Origin: Cytophagales bacterium
Lineage (GTDB): Bacteria; Bacteroidota; Bacteroidia; Cytophagales; Cyclobacteriaceae
Assembly (NCBI GenBank): GCA_003537495.1
Contig: DPSB01000520.1
Coordinates: 1 to 6,836 of the forward strand
Length of the DNA: 6,836 bases
Direction of reading: 5' to 3'
The position numbers and the translations under genes were made by a program. How positions within the stretch are numbered: position 1 is the first letter of the stretch; every line of letters begins with the position of its first letter. Positions 1-6,836 of the stretch are shown piece after piece. The notes under the pieces were generated by a model that saw nothing but the letters and a program-made list of their open reading frames with translations, made no database searches and had not been told where the DNA came from.

Positions 1-1263
1 AACCCATAAGAACAATGCAAAGAAGATACAAGCCAAACCAATTTCCAGTAAACCGATGCCACCGTTGTACTGCATAATACCTGGTGTAATCATGTTATAG
101 AAATCGAACCAGTGACCCACAATTACAATCGGGCAAACTACTTTCAACATAGCAATGTGGCGCTTGGCATCGCGCGTCATTAATAACAAGAACGGCAACA
201 CAAAGTTTAGGATCAGGTTAGCATAGAATATCCATGAGTATGGAGAATGTTGCAGGCGTTCGATGAAGTAAACGGTTTCTTCCGGAATGTTGGCATAGTA
301 AATCAACATGAACTGACTAAACCAGATGTATGTCCAGAATACACTAAACGCAAATACAAACTTACCTAAATCGTGCAGGTGATTGGCGTTTACCATTTTC
401 AGGTAGCCGGCATCTTTCAGGTTAACTACAATTAACGTAATAGTAGCTAAACCTGTTACCCACCAGCTTGCAAACACATACCAGCCAAACATAGTACTGA
501 ACCAGTGTGGATCGATACTCATTACCCAATCCCATGCAGCTACCGATGAACTCACAGCAAAAATGATCAGGAACACAGCAGAAAGTTTACGGGCTGAGTA
601 CCAGTGTTGTGTACCGCCTTCTAAATCCTCGGTCAGCATTTGTTTTTTGATGAGGGTATAAAACCAGTACCACAAGGAAAAGAATGCTACCATGCGCAGG
701 ATGTAGAAAGTTGGGAAACCACCTTTCGATCCTAACCAGAAAAAGTAAACACTCTTCTGATCGAGAATTTTATCATAGTCCGCAGAAGCTGGATCATATA
801 AATCATGATGCGTCCAATGGAAAAGATCGCCTTTAGCAACGAACCAGATAATCAGCATCAACACTCCAGCAATGGGAATCCACTGGCCCATAGCAAGCGG
901 AATACGCTTGATGGGAGCTGACCAACCTGCCTGTGCCGCATATTGTATTGCTACAAAGAACAACCCGATAATACCAATTCCTGTGAAGAAGATATTGTTA
1001 TGCCACAAGGAAGTATAGATTCTCTTCAACCAAACCGGGCTACCATGGTGGCCACCTTCTTCGGTTGCCGCAGCTTCCGGATCGGTGCTGGCTACTAATG
1101 TTTTGGCGGCTTCTATTGATCCGTGTTCAGCACCTTCATGATGCCCACCGGAATTCATAGCCATAATAACACCCAGCACAAATAGTAAAATACCAACTCC
1201 AAACAGAATGGAGATTTTACGCTTTGCTTCCGGTTTAAAAATGTACTGTTCGTCTGCTGCCAT
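1..1263 (-). CDS. actF: ActF, second NrfD-like membrane subunit of alternative complex III (3' partial)
   Basis: The frame opens with ATG at 1261-1263 (MAADEQYIFKPEAKRK) and runs 421 codons without a stop to the window edge, so the C-terminus is missing. ActF proteins are usually somewhat over 400 residues, so probably only a short tail is lost. It is a paralogue of ActC in the membrane part of ACIII. The first helix is at about 16-36, followed by a periplasmic or linker segment (38-80) rich in His, Glu and Ala. Further hydrophobic helices lie near 90-109, 122-143, 187-206, 226-245, 257-281, 301-322, 345-362, 374-391 and 403-421. Recognisable stretches are AWDWVMSIDPHWFSTMFG (243-260), HDLGKFVFAFSVFWTYIWFS (297-316) and VGHWFDFYNMITPG (382-395). 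It follows actE after 23 nt with no visible ribosome site. Subunit identity rests on these motifs plus its place as last act gene. Confidence 0.94.
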   Translation of the reverse strand, partial: MAADEQYIFKPEAKRKISILFGVGILLFVLGVIMAMNSGGHHEGAEHGSIEAAKTLVASTDPEAAATEEGGHHGSPVWLKRIYTSLWHNNIFFTGIGIIGLFFVAIQYAAQAGWSAPIKRIPLAMGQWIPIAGVLMLIIWFVAKGDLFHWTHHDLYDPASADYDKILDQKSVYFFWLGSKGGFPTFYILRMVAFFSLWYWFYTLIKKQMLTEDLEGGTQHWYSARKLSAVFLIIFAVSSSVAAWDWVMSIDPHWFSTMFGWYVFASWWVTGLATITLIVVNLKDAGYLKMVNANHLHDLGKFVFAFSVFWTYIWFSQFMLIYYANIPEETVYFIERLQHSPYSWIFYANLILNFVLPFLLLMTRDAKRHIAMLKVVCPIVIVGHWFDFYNMITPGIMQYNGGIGLLEIGLACIFFALFLWV

Positions 1264-1286
1264 TGATATAGGTATCTAAGTAGAGA

Positions 1287-1916
1287 TTAATTCTTTTGAA
1301 GTTGTTTTACGTAGCGGGCAATCTTCCAGCGCTCTTCTTCGCTAACCTGCGAACCATGTGCGCCCATCAATCCTTTTCCGTATGTAATTACATGGAAGAT
1401 ATGACCTTCTGTTACGCCTTTAATTGCATCACCGGTAAGGTTAGCCACGCCAGGATATTTATCGGCTACTTTGCCATCGCCAGCACCTTTAGCCCCGTGG
1501 CAATGCTTGCAGTTGATTTCATAAAGCATTTTACCCTGATCCAGAATAGCCGTAGATTCAGCAAGCGGATTGATTAACTTATTTGCCAGACGCAAACCGG
1601 TTGTGTCGTTTGCTCCGCGGTACGGCAACCAACCATTAGCAGTTCTGCGCACTGTGTTGGGAGCCGGAAGGCGCATATTCATTGCAAATGGATTAAACTT
1701 GTTGGTATTGTAATACTCACCCCGACCGTTATCCAACGAGTTTACCATTACCCCATACCCTTTATCGGTAATTTGAGTAAGGGGTTCATACGCTACCGAG
1801 TGATACATGTTGGGGGCATATTCCAAACCTTGATAGTCGCCACCAGCTTTACAACCTGCCAGCAACAAGGCTCCAGCCACACCCCATATTCCTAACTTAA
1901 TACGCATATTCAGCAT
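1287..1916 (-). CDS. actE: ActE, mono-haem c lipoprotein of alternative complex III
   Basis: Periplasmic mono-haem cytochrome c of 209 residues, expected to work with the pentahaem ActA in electron exit from ACIII. A lipoprotein signal is clear: basic start (MRIK), hydrophobic core, then lipobox L19-A20-G21-C22, so the mature protein should be lipid-anchored through Cys22. The middle part (30-120) has the ActE-type stretch YAPNMYHSVAYEP (33-45) and the MRLPAPNTVRR motif (81-91). The class I cytochrome c domain follows, with haem site C136-K-H-C139-H140 (codons 1497-1511) and Met184 in YGKGLMGAHG as the likely sixth ligand. The ATG at 1914-1916 is used here. Met4 (1905-1907) would also give a good signal peptide and cannot be excluded. 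No Shine-Dalgarno sequence is visible. It is 2 nt after actD and 23 nt before actF. Only one CXXCH is present. Confidence 0.95.
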   Translation of the reverse strand: MLNMRIKLGIWGVAGALLLAGCKAGGDYQGLEYAPNMYHSVAYEPLTQITDKGYGVMVNSLDNGRGEYYNTNKFNPFAMNMRLPAPNTVRRTANGWLPYRGANDTTGLRLANKLINPLAESTAILDQGKMLYEINCKHCHGAKGAGDGKVADKYPGVANLTGDAIKGVTEGHIFHVITYGKGLMGAHGSQVSEEERWKIARYVKQLQKN

Positions 1917-1918
1917 AA

Positions 1919-2446
1919 TTAAAAGTTCTTTTCATTTACTTCCGATGCACCATTGGCTTTCAGAATCTGGCCAATTTCATCTTTGCTCAATTTGTTTGCT
2001 GCAAGATCAATAGCCATTACGTGCTTATCGTCTGTGCTGCGGATGTCGTACGTGCGAGGTGTTTTATAAGGTTTCATATCGCTCACAATAAAAAACGTGG
2101 CCACCATACCCAACGCTGAAAGCAAAACGGTTAACTCGAACGTTACCGGAATAAAAGGTGGCAACGAAACAAAGTTTTTACCACCAATAATCATGGGCCA
2201 GTCAAAACCCAGCATCCAGATTTGCATGGTTAATGCAAGGCTGGTTCCGGTTAAACCGAACAAGAATGCTGCAATAGGTAAACGCGAACGCTTATAACCC
2301 AATACTTCATCCAGGCCATGAACGGGAAACGGGGTATACACCTCGTGTATTTTCACGCCTTTTTCACGAATGCCTTCAACGCCATGAAGCAAGATGTCTT
2401 CATCGTCAAAAATACCTACCAGAAATTTTTCGCCAGTGCTGCTCAT
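1919..2446 (-). CDS. actD: ActD, DUF3341 membrane subunit of alternative complex III
   Basis: Small membrane subunit of 175 residues, matching the DUF3341/ActD family. The N-terminal cytoplasmic part (1-55) starts with a compact alpha/beta-like region (FLVGIFDDEDILLHGVEGIR) and contains VYTPFPVHGLDEVLG, the best-conserved stretch I recognise for ActD. Two transmembrane helices lie at about 57-79 and 99-121, joined by a loop with GGKNFVSLPPFIPVTFE (88-104). A polar C-terminal tail (125-175) is rich in Lys and Asp. No cofactor-binding motif is visible. In the known complex ActD packs against ActC and ActF, and a role near the proton path has been suggested but is not shown by this sequence. The ATG at 2444-2446 lies 5 nt after the actC stop, and the stop lies 2 nt before actE, which suggests coupled translation. 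Confidence 0.95.
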   Translation of the reverse strand: MSSTGEKFLVGIFDDEDILLHGVEGIREKGVKIHEVYTPFPVHGLDEVLGYKRSRLPIAAFLFGLTGTSLALTMQIWMLGFDWPMIIGGKNFVSLPPFIPVTFELTVLLSALGMVATFFIVSDMKPYKTPRTYDIRSTDDKHVMAIDLAANKLSKDEIGQILKANGASEVNEKNF

Positions 2447-2451
2447 ATCTG

Positions 2452-3825
2452 TTAATGCTTCTTTTCGGAAGATGATTTAATAATACTTTTTACTTCGGCC
2501 ATGTTGATTACTGGGAAGAACTTGGCAAACAGGAAGAATGCGGTAAAGAACAACCCGAATGTGAAGATGTATTCACCCAAATCGTACACAGTAGGATAAA
2601 ACATCGACCAGCTTGAAGGCAGGTAATCGCGGTGGATAGAGGTTACGATAATTACAAAACGTTCGAACCACATACCAATGTTTACAATTATTGACAGCAC
2701 AAATGTGGCTACGATATTGGTTCTGATTTTCTTGAACCAGAAAAGTTGTGGTGAAATAACATTACATGTCATCATTGACCAGTAAGCCCACCAGTATGGA
2801 CCGGTTGCGCGGTTGTAGAACGCATAGAATTCAGCCGGCACCATACCGTACCAGGCTACAAAGAACTCCGTGATATATGCAATACCTACAATTGAACCGG
2901 TGATGATGATTACAATGTTCATCAACTCGATATGATAGATGGTGATGTAATCTTCCAGCTTAAATACTTTACGGGTTACAATCAATAAGGTAAGTACCAT
3001 CGCAAACCCAGAGAAGATCGCACCAGCCACAAAGTATGGCGGGAAGATGGTGGTGTGCCAGCCCGGTACAACCGAAGTTGCAAAGTCGAACGATACAATA
3101 GTGTGAACTGAAAGTACAAGTGGTGTAGATAAACCCGCAAGGATTAATGCCACTGACTCGTAACGCATCCATGTTTTTGCGGCACCATCCCAACCAAAGC
3201 TAAGCGCATTGTATATAGTTGCGCGGGTTTTGTTACCCATACGCGTTGCGCGGTCGCGGATAACTGCAAAGTCCGGAATAAGACCAATGTACCAGAATAC
3301 CAGCGATACGGTGAAGTAAGTCGAGATCGCAAACACATCCCACAACAGTGGTGAGTTAAAGTTTGCCCATAATGAACCCCAGGTGTTAGGTAGTGGCAAA
3401 GCCCAATAGAAACCTAACCACAACCGGCCCATGTGTGCCAGCGGGAAAGTAGCTGCGCAAATTACCGCGAAGATGGTCATCGCCTCAGCTGCACGGTTAA
3501 TAGACATTCTCCACTTCTGGCGGAACAACAATAAGATAGCCGAAATAAGTGTACCTGCGTGACCAATACCTACCCACCAAACGAAGTTGGTAATATCCCA
3601 CGCCCAGCCTACTGTTTTATTCAATCCCCAAAGGCCAATCCCTTCCCATAAGAGTGCGGCCAGGCAGTAAAAGCCAAAGCCGAAAAGGACAAGAGAACTT
3701 AAAAACGCTATCCACCACAAGCGGTTAGGTTTGTTCTCTACATGCCGGCTAATATCTTCCGATACATCGCGTACCGTTTTGCCGCCAGTGATTAGTGATT
3801 CCCGTACTGATGAAGTTGCTTGCAT
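2452..3825 (-). CDS. actC: ActC, NrfD/PsrC-like quinol-oxidising membrane subunit of alternative complex III
   Basis: Integral membrane subunit of 457 residues, of the NrfD (polysulfide reductase PsrC) family. In ACIII this subunit contacts the ActB iron-sulfur domain and holds the quinol-oxidation site. About ten hydrophobic helices can be drawn, near residues 36-62, 80-101, 115-137, 160-185, 222-243, 262-284, 300-323, 345-364, 371-394 and 416-438. Family-typical stretches include WWVGIGHAGTLISAILLLFR (83-102), FPLAHMGRLW (127-136) and HRDYLPSSW (398-406). His131, His241 and Asp163 are polar residues in or near helices and are candidates for quinol or proton handling; that is inference. The ATG at 3823-3825 is the only sensible start, with no in-frame ATG between it and the upstream stop. 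An AGGA lies about 18 nt upstream, too far for a normal ribosome site. Length and layout look complete. It sits 33 nt after actB and 5 nt before actD. Confidence 0.96.
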   Translation of the reverse strand: MQATSSVRESLITGGKTVRDVSEDISRHVENKPNRLWWIAFLSSLVLFGFGFYCLAALLWEGIGLWGLNKTVGWAWDITNFVWWVGIGHAGTLISAILLLFRQKWRMSINRAAEAMTIFAVICAATFPLAHMGRLWLGFYWALPLPNTWGSLWANFNSPLLWDVFAISTYFTVSLVFWYIGLIPDFAVIRDRATRMGNKTRATIYNALSFGWDGAAKTWMRYESVALILAGLSTPLVLSVHTIVSFDFATSVVPGWHTTIFPPYFVAGAIFSGFAMVLTLLIVTRKVFKLEDYITIYHIELMNIVIIITGSIVGIAYITEFFVAWYGMVPAEFYAFYNRATGPYWWAYWSMMTCNVISPQLFWFKKIRTNIVATFVLSIIVNIGMWFERFVIIVTSIHRDYLPSSWSMFYPTVYDLGEYIFTFGLFFTAFFLFAKFFPVINMAEVKSIIKSSSEKKH

Positions 3826-3858
3826 ACTTTGGTTCGTATCAGTTCCTGTTCAAAAATT
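3826..3858 (-). other. actB-actC intergenic gap
   Basis: This 33 nt spacer is the longest non-coding stretch in the window. It is A-rich in the coding sense, with a short AAAATTTTT near the actB stop and an AGGA about 18 nt before the actC start. The AGGA is too distant to serve as a standard Shine-Dalgarno site, in line with the weak use of such sites in Bacteroidota. No stable hairpin, riboswitch or repeat is visible. Confidence 0.6.
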
Positions 3859-6836
3859 TTATGCGTTCTTAGATTCTTTATCCTTGTTACGGATCTTCGT
3901 TAAGTAGAAGATGTTTGGCTTAACCCCGATTTCTTCCAGCACTCGGTAAGCACGTGGGTTAGTAACCTTCTTGTCGATTCCATAATCCACAACGGTTTCT
4001 TTTTTACCGTCTATCTCTACTTCTTTATACTGGGTTTCAATGCCCAACACTTTGCTGATTTTGCTTTCGGGATCGTTCATATCGCCAAACAAAATAGCAC
4101 CGGTAGAGCAGGCAGCCTGACAAGCCGTTACTACTTCACCATCCTTCATGGTTCTACGCTCTTTCTTGGCTGTAAGCTTACCGCTTTGAATGCGTTGCAC
4201 GCAGAACGAACATTTCTCCATTACACCGCGTGAACGAACGGTTACATCCGGATTTAACACCATGCGACCTAAGTCGGTATTCATGGCTGGGTTAGCATTC
4301 AAGAACTGGTTGTTATCGTGATACTTGAACCAGTTGAATCTTCTTACTTTATAAGGACAGTTGTTTGCGCAATAGCGAGTACCTATACAACGGTTATAAG
4401 TCATTTGATTAAGACCTTCTGTGCTGTGTGTGGTTGCCGCAACCGGACACACCGTTTCGCAAGGTGCATTGTTACAATGCTGACACATCATGGGTTGGAA
4501 TACTACTTCAGGATTTTCTGAAGCTTTTTCCATACCAATATAATCTTCTACATCAGCTTCGGAAGAGTAGTAGCGATCGATCCGCAACCAATGCATTTCT
4601 CTGCGATTGATTACTTCTTGCTTACCCACCAGTGCCACATTGTTTTCTACATTACAAGCCACTACACAAGAGCCACAACCGGTACACGTGTTCAGGTCAA
4701 CGGCCATTCCCCAATGGTGATTTTTATAATCGTGGCCTTTCCACAAACTCAATGTTGCAGGAAGCACTTTCTTATCCCATGATGTTATCTTGGGAGCTTT
4801 ATCGTTCCACTCTTGCGGATTGCTCAGGTAATCAGAAAGTACAGACTCTTGTACCACGTTGGCACGGCCCATGTATGTTTGATGAATCTGGGTTTGCGCA
4901 ATCTGAAAAGCAGTTTCTGTTTTCTCGATTTTAACACCAGCTGTAACGCTGTAGCCAAGTGATTCACCAAGGGTAAGCAATGGATACGCATTGGCACCAA
5001 TTTCTTTACCTACTAAACCTACCTGTGTGCGGCCGTATCCTAATGCAACGCCCAATGTTCCTTTTGCCTGACCGGGCTGAACCAACGCAGCTACCGTAAT
5101 GGTTTTACCGTTGGCCGTAATATTTACTAATTGAGTTCTGCCTTCAGCATCGTTGTTAATTCCTAATTCAGTTGCATCAGCCAATGAAACAGTTACATAA
5201 TGATCCCATGTTGCTTTGGTAATAGGATCGGGTAATTCTTGTAACAATGGATTGTTGGCTTGTGAGCCAGTTCCTAAACCACACGTTTCATACAGTAATA
5301 ATTCAAAACCTGAATTTGATGCAGAGTACGTAGAAGCAATCGCAGACAATGCGCTGTCGGCATTTCCATTGAAGGAAGCCGCAGATGAATTGTTTGCTAC
5401 TTCAAACACGCCATCGTATAAGCACTTATCCCAGAAGTTCTGGAAATCCAGTCCACCGGAAGCAGCAAAGAAGCGATTTCTCCAGTACTCTTGAACGAAT
5501 GTGAAGTAATCGGTATTGGTTTCACCAGCCCACACCAGAAAACTCTCTTGTGCCTGACGGGTTTTAAATATAGGTGTAATTGCAGGTTGCGATAAGCTGA
5601 ATGAATTCAACTTAGGCTCTGCATCGTTCCATGATTCTAAGTAATGATGATCGGCTGCGATATAACCTGAAGCCGAAGCTGTTTCATCTGGTGTTGTTGA
5701 AGTTGAAACAGTAAGGCTGATACCCTTCAATGCTTTGCCTAACTCGGCACCTTGCGGATGATCGTAAACCGGGTTACAGTTGTAGAAGATAACACCATCC
5801 ACTTTACCGCTGGTAGCTTCGGCTACAAATGCAGCCATTTCCTCATCGTTACCCTGACGGAAATTAACCGGAGCACTTGTGTTAATTGTGGTGCCGTAGC
5901 TTCCCAACAAGTTATTGATTGCGTTAACTACAACCTGCACATTCTTATCATTCGAGCCGCTTACCACCAATGCCTTTCCGGCATTTGCTTTTAATTCGGC
6001 TGCTGCTTTTTCAAGATGTGTAACTCCATCTATTCCGGTAGAACCGCTTCCTGAAATCAATTTGTAAAGTTGCGCTACTACCAATCCTTCCTGAGAAGGC
6101 TTGATAGCCGTGCGGTAATCAGCATTTGCACCGGTAAGTGAAAGGTTAGACTCAAATGCATACAAGCGCGACATCTCTTTCTTCTCGGCCGTAATCTCGC
6201 GGTTGGTTGCAAATTGCTTCGTGAATTCGATAGGCGATAACCAAGTTCCTAAGAAATCGGCACCCACACTTACAATTACTTTCGCTTTGCTGAAATCGTA
6301 TGAAGGAATAATGGCCGCACCCAATGATTCCTGATTAGCTTTTACAATTCCGTAATATGAAACAGGATCGTACTGAACTACTTTTGTAGTTGGGTATTTG
6401 GTCTTGAATTTTTCAATAGCTGCTTTTGTGCTTGGACTCAGAATAGTATTGCTCACAATTCTGATCTGGCCACCTTTTGCAGCAATCTCAGTAAGCTTGG
6501 CTAAAATTTCTTTATCAACAGTTTCCCAATCGGAAGCCTTCTCGCCTACGCGTGGGCCACGCAACCGGAAGTTATCGTACAACGATAACACCGAAGCTTC
6601 AACCTGTGCGCTGGTTCCACCCATGGTAACTTTTGATAAGCTGTTACCATCAATCTTTATCGGACGACCATCTCTTACCTTAACAACAATGCTGCAATAA
6701 TCGCCACCATTAATATAGGTGCTTGCGTAGTAGTTCGGGATGCCCGGATCAGCATCAACAGGCTTGCTAACATAAGGAATTGCTTTACGGATAGGAGCTT
6801 CGCAGGCAGCCAATGAAGCTGCGGCTACGCTAAAGC
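3859..6836 (-). CDS. actB: ActB, iron-sulfur subunit of alternative complex III (5' partial)
   Basis: Electron-transfer subunit on the periplasmic side of ACIII; it relays electrons from the quinol site to the c-type haems. At least 991 residues are visible. The frame stays open to the window edge, so the true start lies upstream. The first visible codons read FSVAAASLAACEAP, the end of a Tat-like signal running into a lipobox-like L-A-A-C. The TTG at 6811-6813 falls inside this signal and is not a credible start. Counting that Leu as residue 1, residues 20-660 resemble a molybdopterin oxidoreductase but show no N-terminal Fe-S cysteine motif. Residues 700-905 carry ferredoxin-like cysteine motifs: C710/713/716/720, C777/780/785/789, C809/815/819 and C868/871/898/902. 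These 15 cysteines fit three [4Fe-4S] and one [3Fe-4S] cluster, as known for ActB. It is followed by actC after 33 nt. Family assignment is very secure. Confidence 0.96.
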   Translation of the reverse strand, partial: FSVAAASLAACEAPIRKAIPYVSKPVDADPGIPNYYASTYINGGDYCSIVVKVRDGRPIKIDGNSLSKVTMGGTSAQVEASVLSLYDNFRLRGPRVGEKASDWETVDKEILAKLTEIAAKGGQIRIVSNTILSPSTKAAIEKFKTKYPTTKVVQYDPVSYYGIVKANQESLGAAIIPSYDFSKAKVIVSVGADFLGTWLSPIEFTKQFATNREITAEKKEMSRLYAFESNLSLTGANADYRTAIKPSQEGLVVAQLYKLISGSGSTGIDGVTHLEKAAAELKANAGKALVVSGSNDKNVQVVVNAINNLLGSYGTTINTSAPVNFRQGNDEEMAAFVAEATSGKVDGVIFYNCNPVYDHPQGAELGKALKGISLTVSTSTTPDETASASGYIAADHHYLESWNDAEPKLNSFSLSQPAITPIFKTRQAQESFLVWAGETNTDYFTFVQEYWRNRFFAASGGLDFQNFWDKCLYDGVFEVANNSSAASFNGNADSALSAIASTYSASNSGFELLLYETCGLGTGSQANNPLLQELPDPITKATWDHYVTVSLADATELGINNDAEGRTQLVNITANGKTITVAALVQPGQAKGTLGVALGYGRTQVGLVGKEIGANAYPLLTLGESLGYSVTAGVKIEKTETAFQIAQTQIHQTYMGRANVVQESVLSDYLSNPQEWNDKAPKITSWDKKVLPATLSLWKGHDYKNHHWGMAVDLNTCTGCGSCVVACNVENNVALVGKQEVINRREMHWLRIDRYYSSEADVEDYIGMEKASENPEVVFQPMMCQHCNNAPCETVCPVAATTHSTEGLNQMTYNRCIGTRYCANNCPYKVRRFNWFKYHDNNQFLNANPAMNTDLGRMVLNPDVTVRSRGVMEKCSFCVQRIQSGKLTAKKERRTMKDGEVVTACQAACSTGAILFGDMNDPESKISKVLGIETQYKEVEIDGKKETVVDYGIDKKVTNPRAYRVLEEIGVKPNIFYLTKIRNKDKESKNA
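4108..4686 (-). other. ActB ferredoxin-like four-cluster domain
   Basis: This part of actB spans the first (codon 4684-4686) to the last (codon 4108-4110) cluster cysteine. Spacings are C-x2-C-x2-C-x3-C, C-x2-C-x4-C-x3-C, C-x5-C-x3-C and C-x2-C-x26-C-x3-C. The layout is that of the electron-transfer subunits of the DMSO reductase superfamily (PsrB, NrfC, HybA types), here fused to the C-terminal end of a catalytic-subunit-like domain. The third motif has Thr812 (codon 4378-4380) where such proteins usually have a cysteine, which fits a [3Fe-4S] centre. Confidence 0.88.

Larger units (their letters stand above)
1..6836 (-). other. act operon segment (actB-C-D-E-F)
   Basis: All five genes run the same way with gaps of 33 nt (B-C), 5 nt (C-D), 2 nt (D-E) and 23 nt (E-F). 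No terminator hairpin or plausible promoter lies in any gap, so one long transcript is inferred, starting upstream of the window at or before actA. The order matches the known act cluster of Bacteroidota and other ACIII-bearing phyla. Both ends of the operon lie outside the window, so its regulation cannot be read from here. Confidence 0.9.

Noticed and set aside
1296..1577. Plus-strand open frame of 93 codons
   Set aside because: It lies wholly antisense to actE, whose haem motif and lipobox are intact, and its product has no recognisable features.
2969..3338. Two minus-strand open frames in another frame (2969-3193 and 3144-3338)
   Set aside because: Both are inside actC in a different frame. 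ActC is continuous and family-typical over this range, so they are not frameshift remnants.
4318..4934. Cluster of four overlapping plus-strand open frames
   Set aside because: They are antisense to the cysteine-rich domain of actB. Their Cys/His content is an echo of the coding strand, and no start signals are seen.
5216..6700. Plus-strand open frames at 5216-5494, 5752-5994 and 6398-6700
   Set aside because: Antisense to the conserved molybdopterin-like part of actB, with no domain or start context to support them.
2452..6836. Polysulfide/nitrite reductase (Psr/Nrf) type complex as an alternative reading of the large genes
   Set aside because: The fusion of the molybdopterin-like and Fe-S domains in one protein, the lack of a Mo site, and the linked DUF3341, mono-haem lipoprotein and second NrfD-like genes fit ACIII and not these reductases.
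1..6836. Search for a new system: mobile elements, repeats, CRISPR, tRNA, toxin-antitoxin or defence genes
   Set aside because: No inverted or direct repeats, transposase, RNA gene or unfamiliar gene is visible. Nearly every base is explained by the five act genes.

Overview
The window is a single unbroken run of minus-strand genes that encode alternative complex III (ACIII, the Act complex). This is the bc1-independent membrane enzyme that oxidises quinol and passes electrons to cytochrome c or directly to a terminal oxidase. Read in the direction of transcription (high to low coordinates) the order is actB (5' end cut by the window), actC, actD, actE, actF (3' end cut by the window). This is the classical act order. 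The pentahaem subunit gene actA would be expected just upstream of position 6836, and oxidase genes (cox) often lie downstream of actF, but neither is in view.

The organism is most likely a member of the Bacteroidota, probably Cytophagales-like. The reasons are the fused two-part ActB, a DUF3341-type ActD, a lipoprotein mono-haem ActE, moderate G+C, and starts without convincing Shine-Dalgarno sequences. The phylum call is fairly safe. The order-level call is a guess from the general look of the proteins.

Layout on the minus strand: 6836-3859 actB, a molybdopterin-oxidoreductase-like domain fused to a four-cluster iron-sulfur domain; 3825-2452 actC, a ten-helix NrfD-type quinol-site protein; 2446-1919 actD, two helices; 1916-1287 actE, a lipoprotein cytochrome c; 1263-1 actF, a second NrfD-type membrane protein. 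Gaps between genes are 33, 5, 2 and 23 nt, so there is no room for internal promoters or terminators of ordinary size, and the genes are almost certainly co-transcribed and probably translationally coupled. There is no gene-free stretch longer than 33 nt.

The expected working scheme comes from published ACIII biology: quinol is oxidised at a site in ActC near the periplasmic face, electrons pass through the iron-sulfur clusters of ActB to the haems of ActA and ActE, and then to the oxidase. ActD and ActF complete the membrane part. I see no mobile element, RNA gene, CRISPR array or unfamiliar system. The points worth a second look are details of ActB (a Cys-to-Thr change in one cluster motif, a cofactor-less molybdopterin-like domain, a Tat/lipoprotein N-terminus cut by the edge) and a His-rich loop in ActF.
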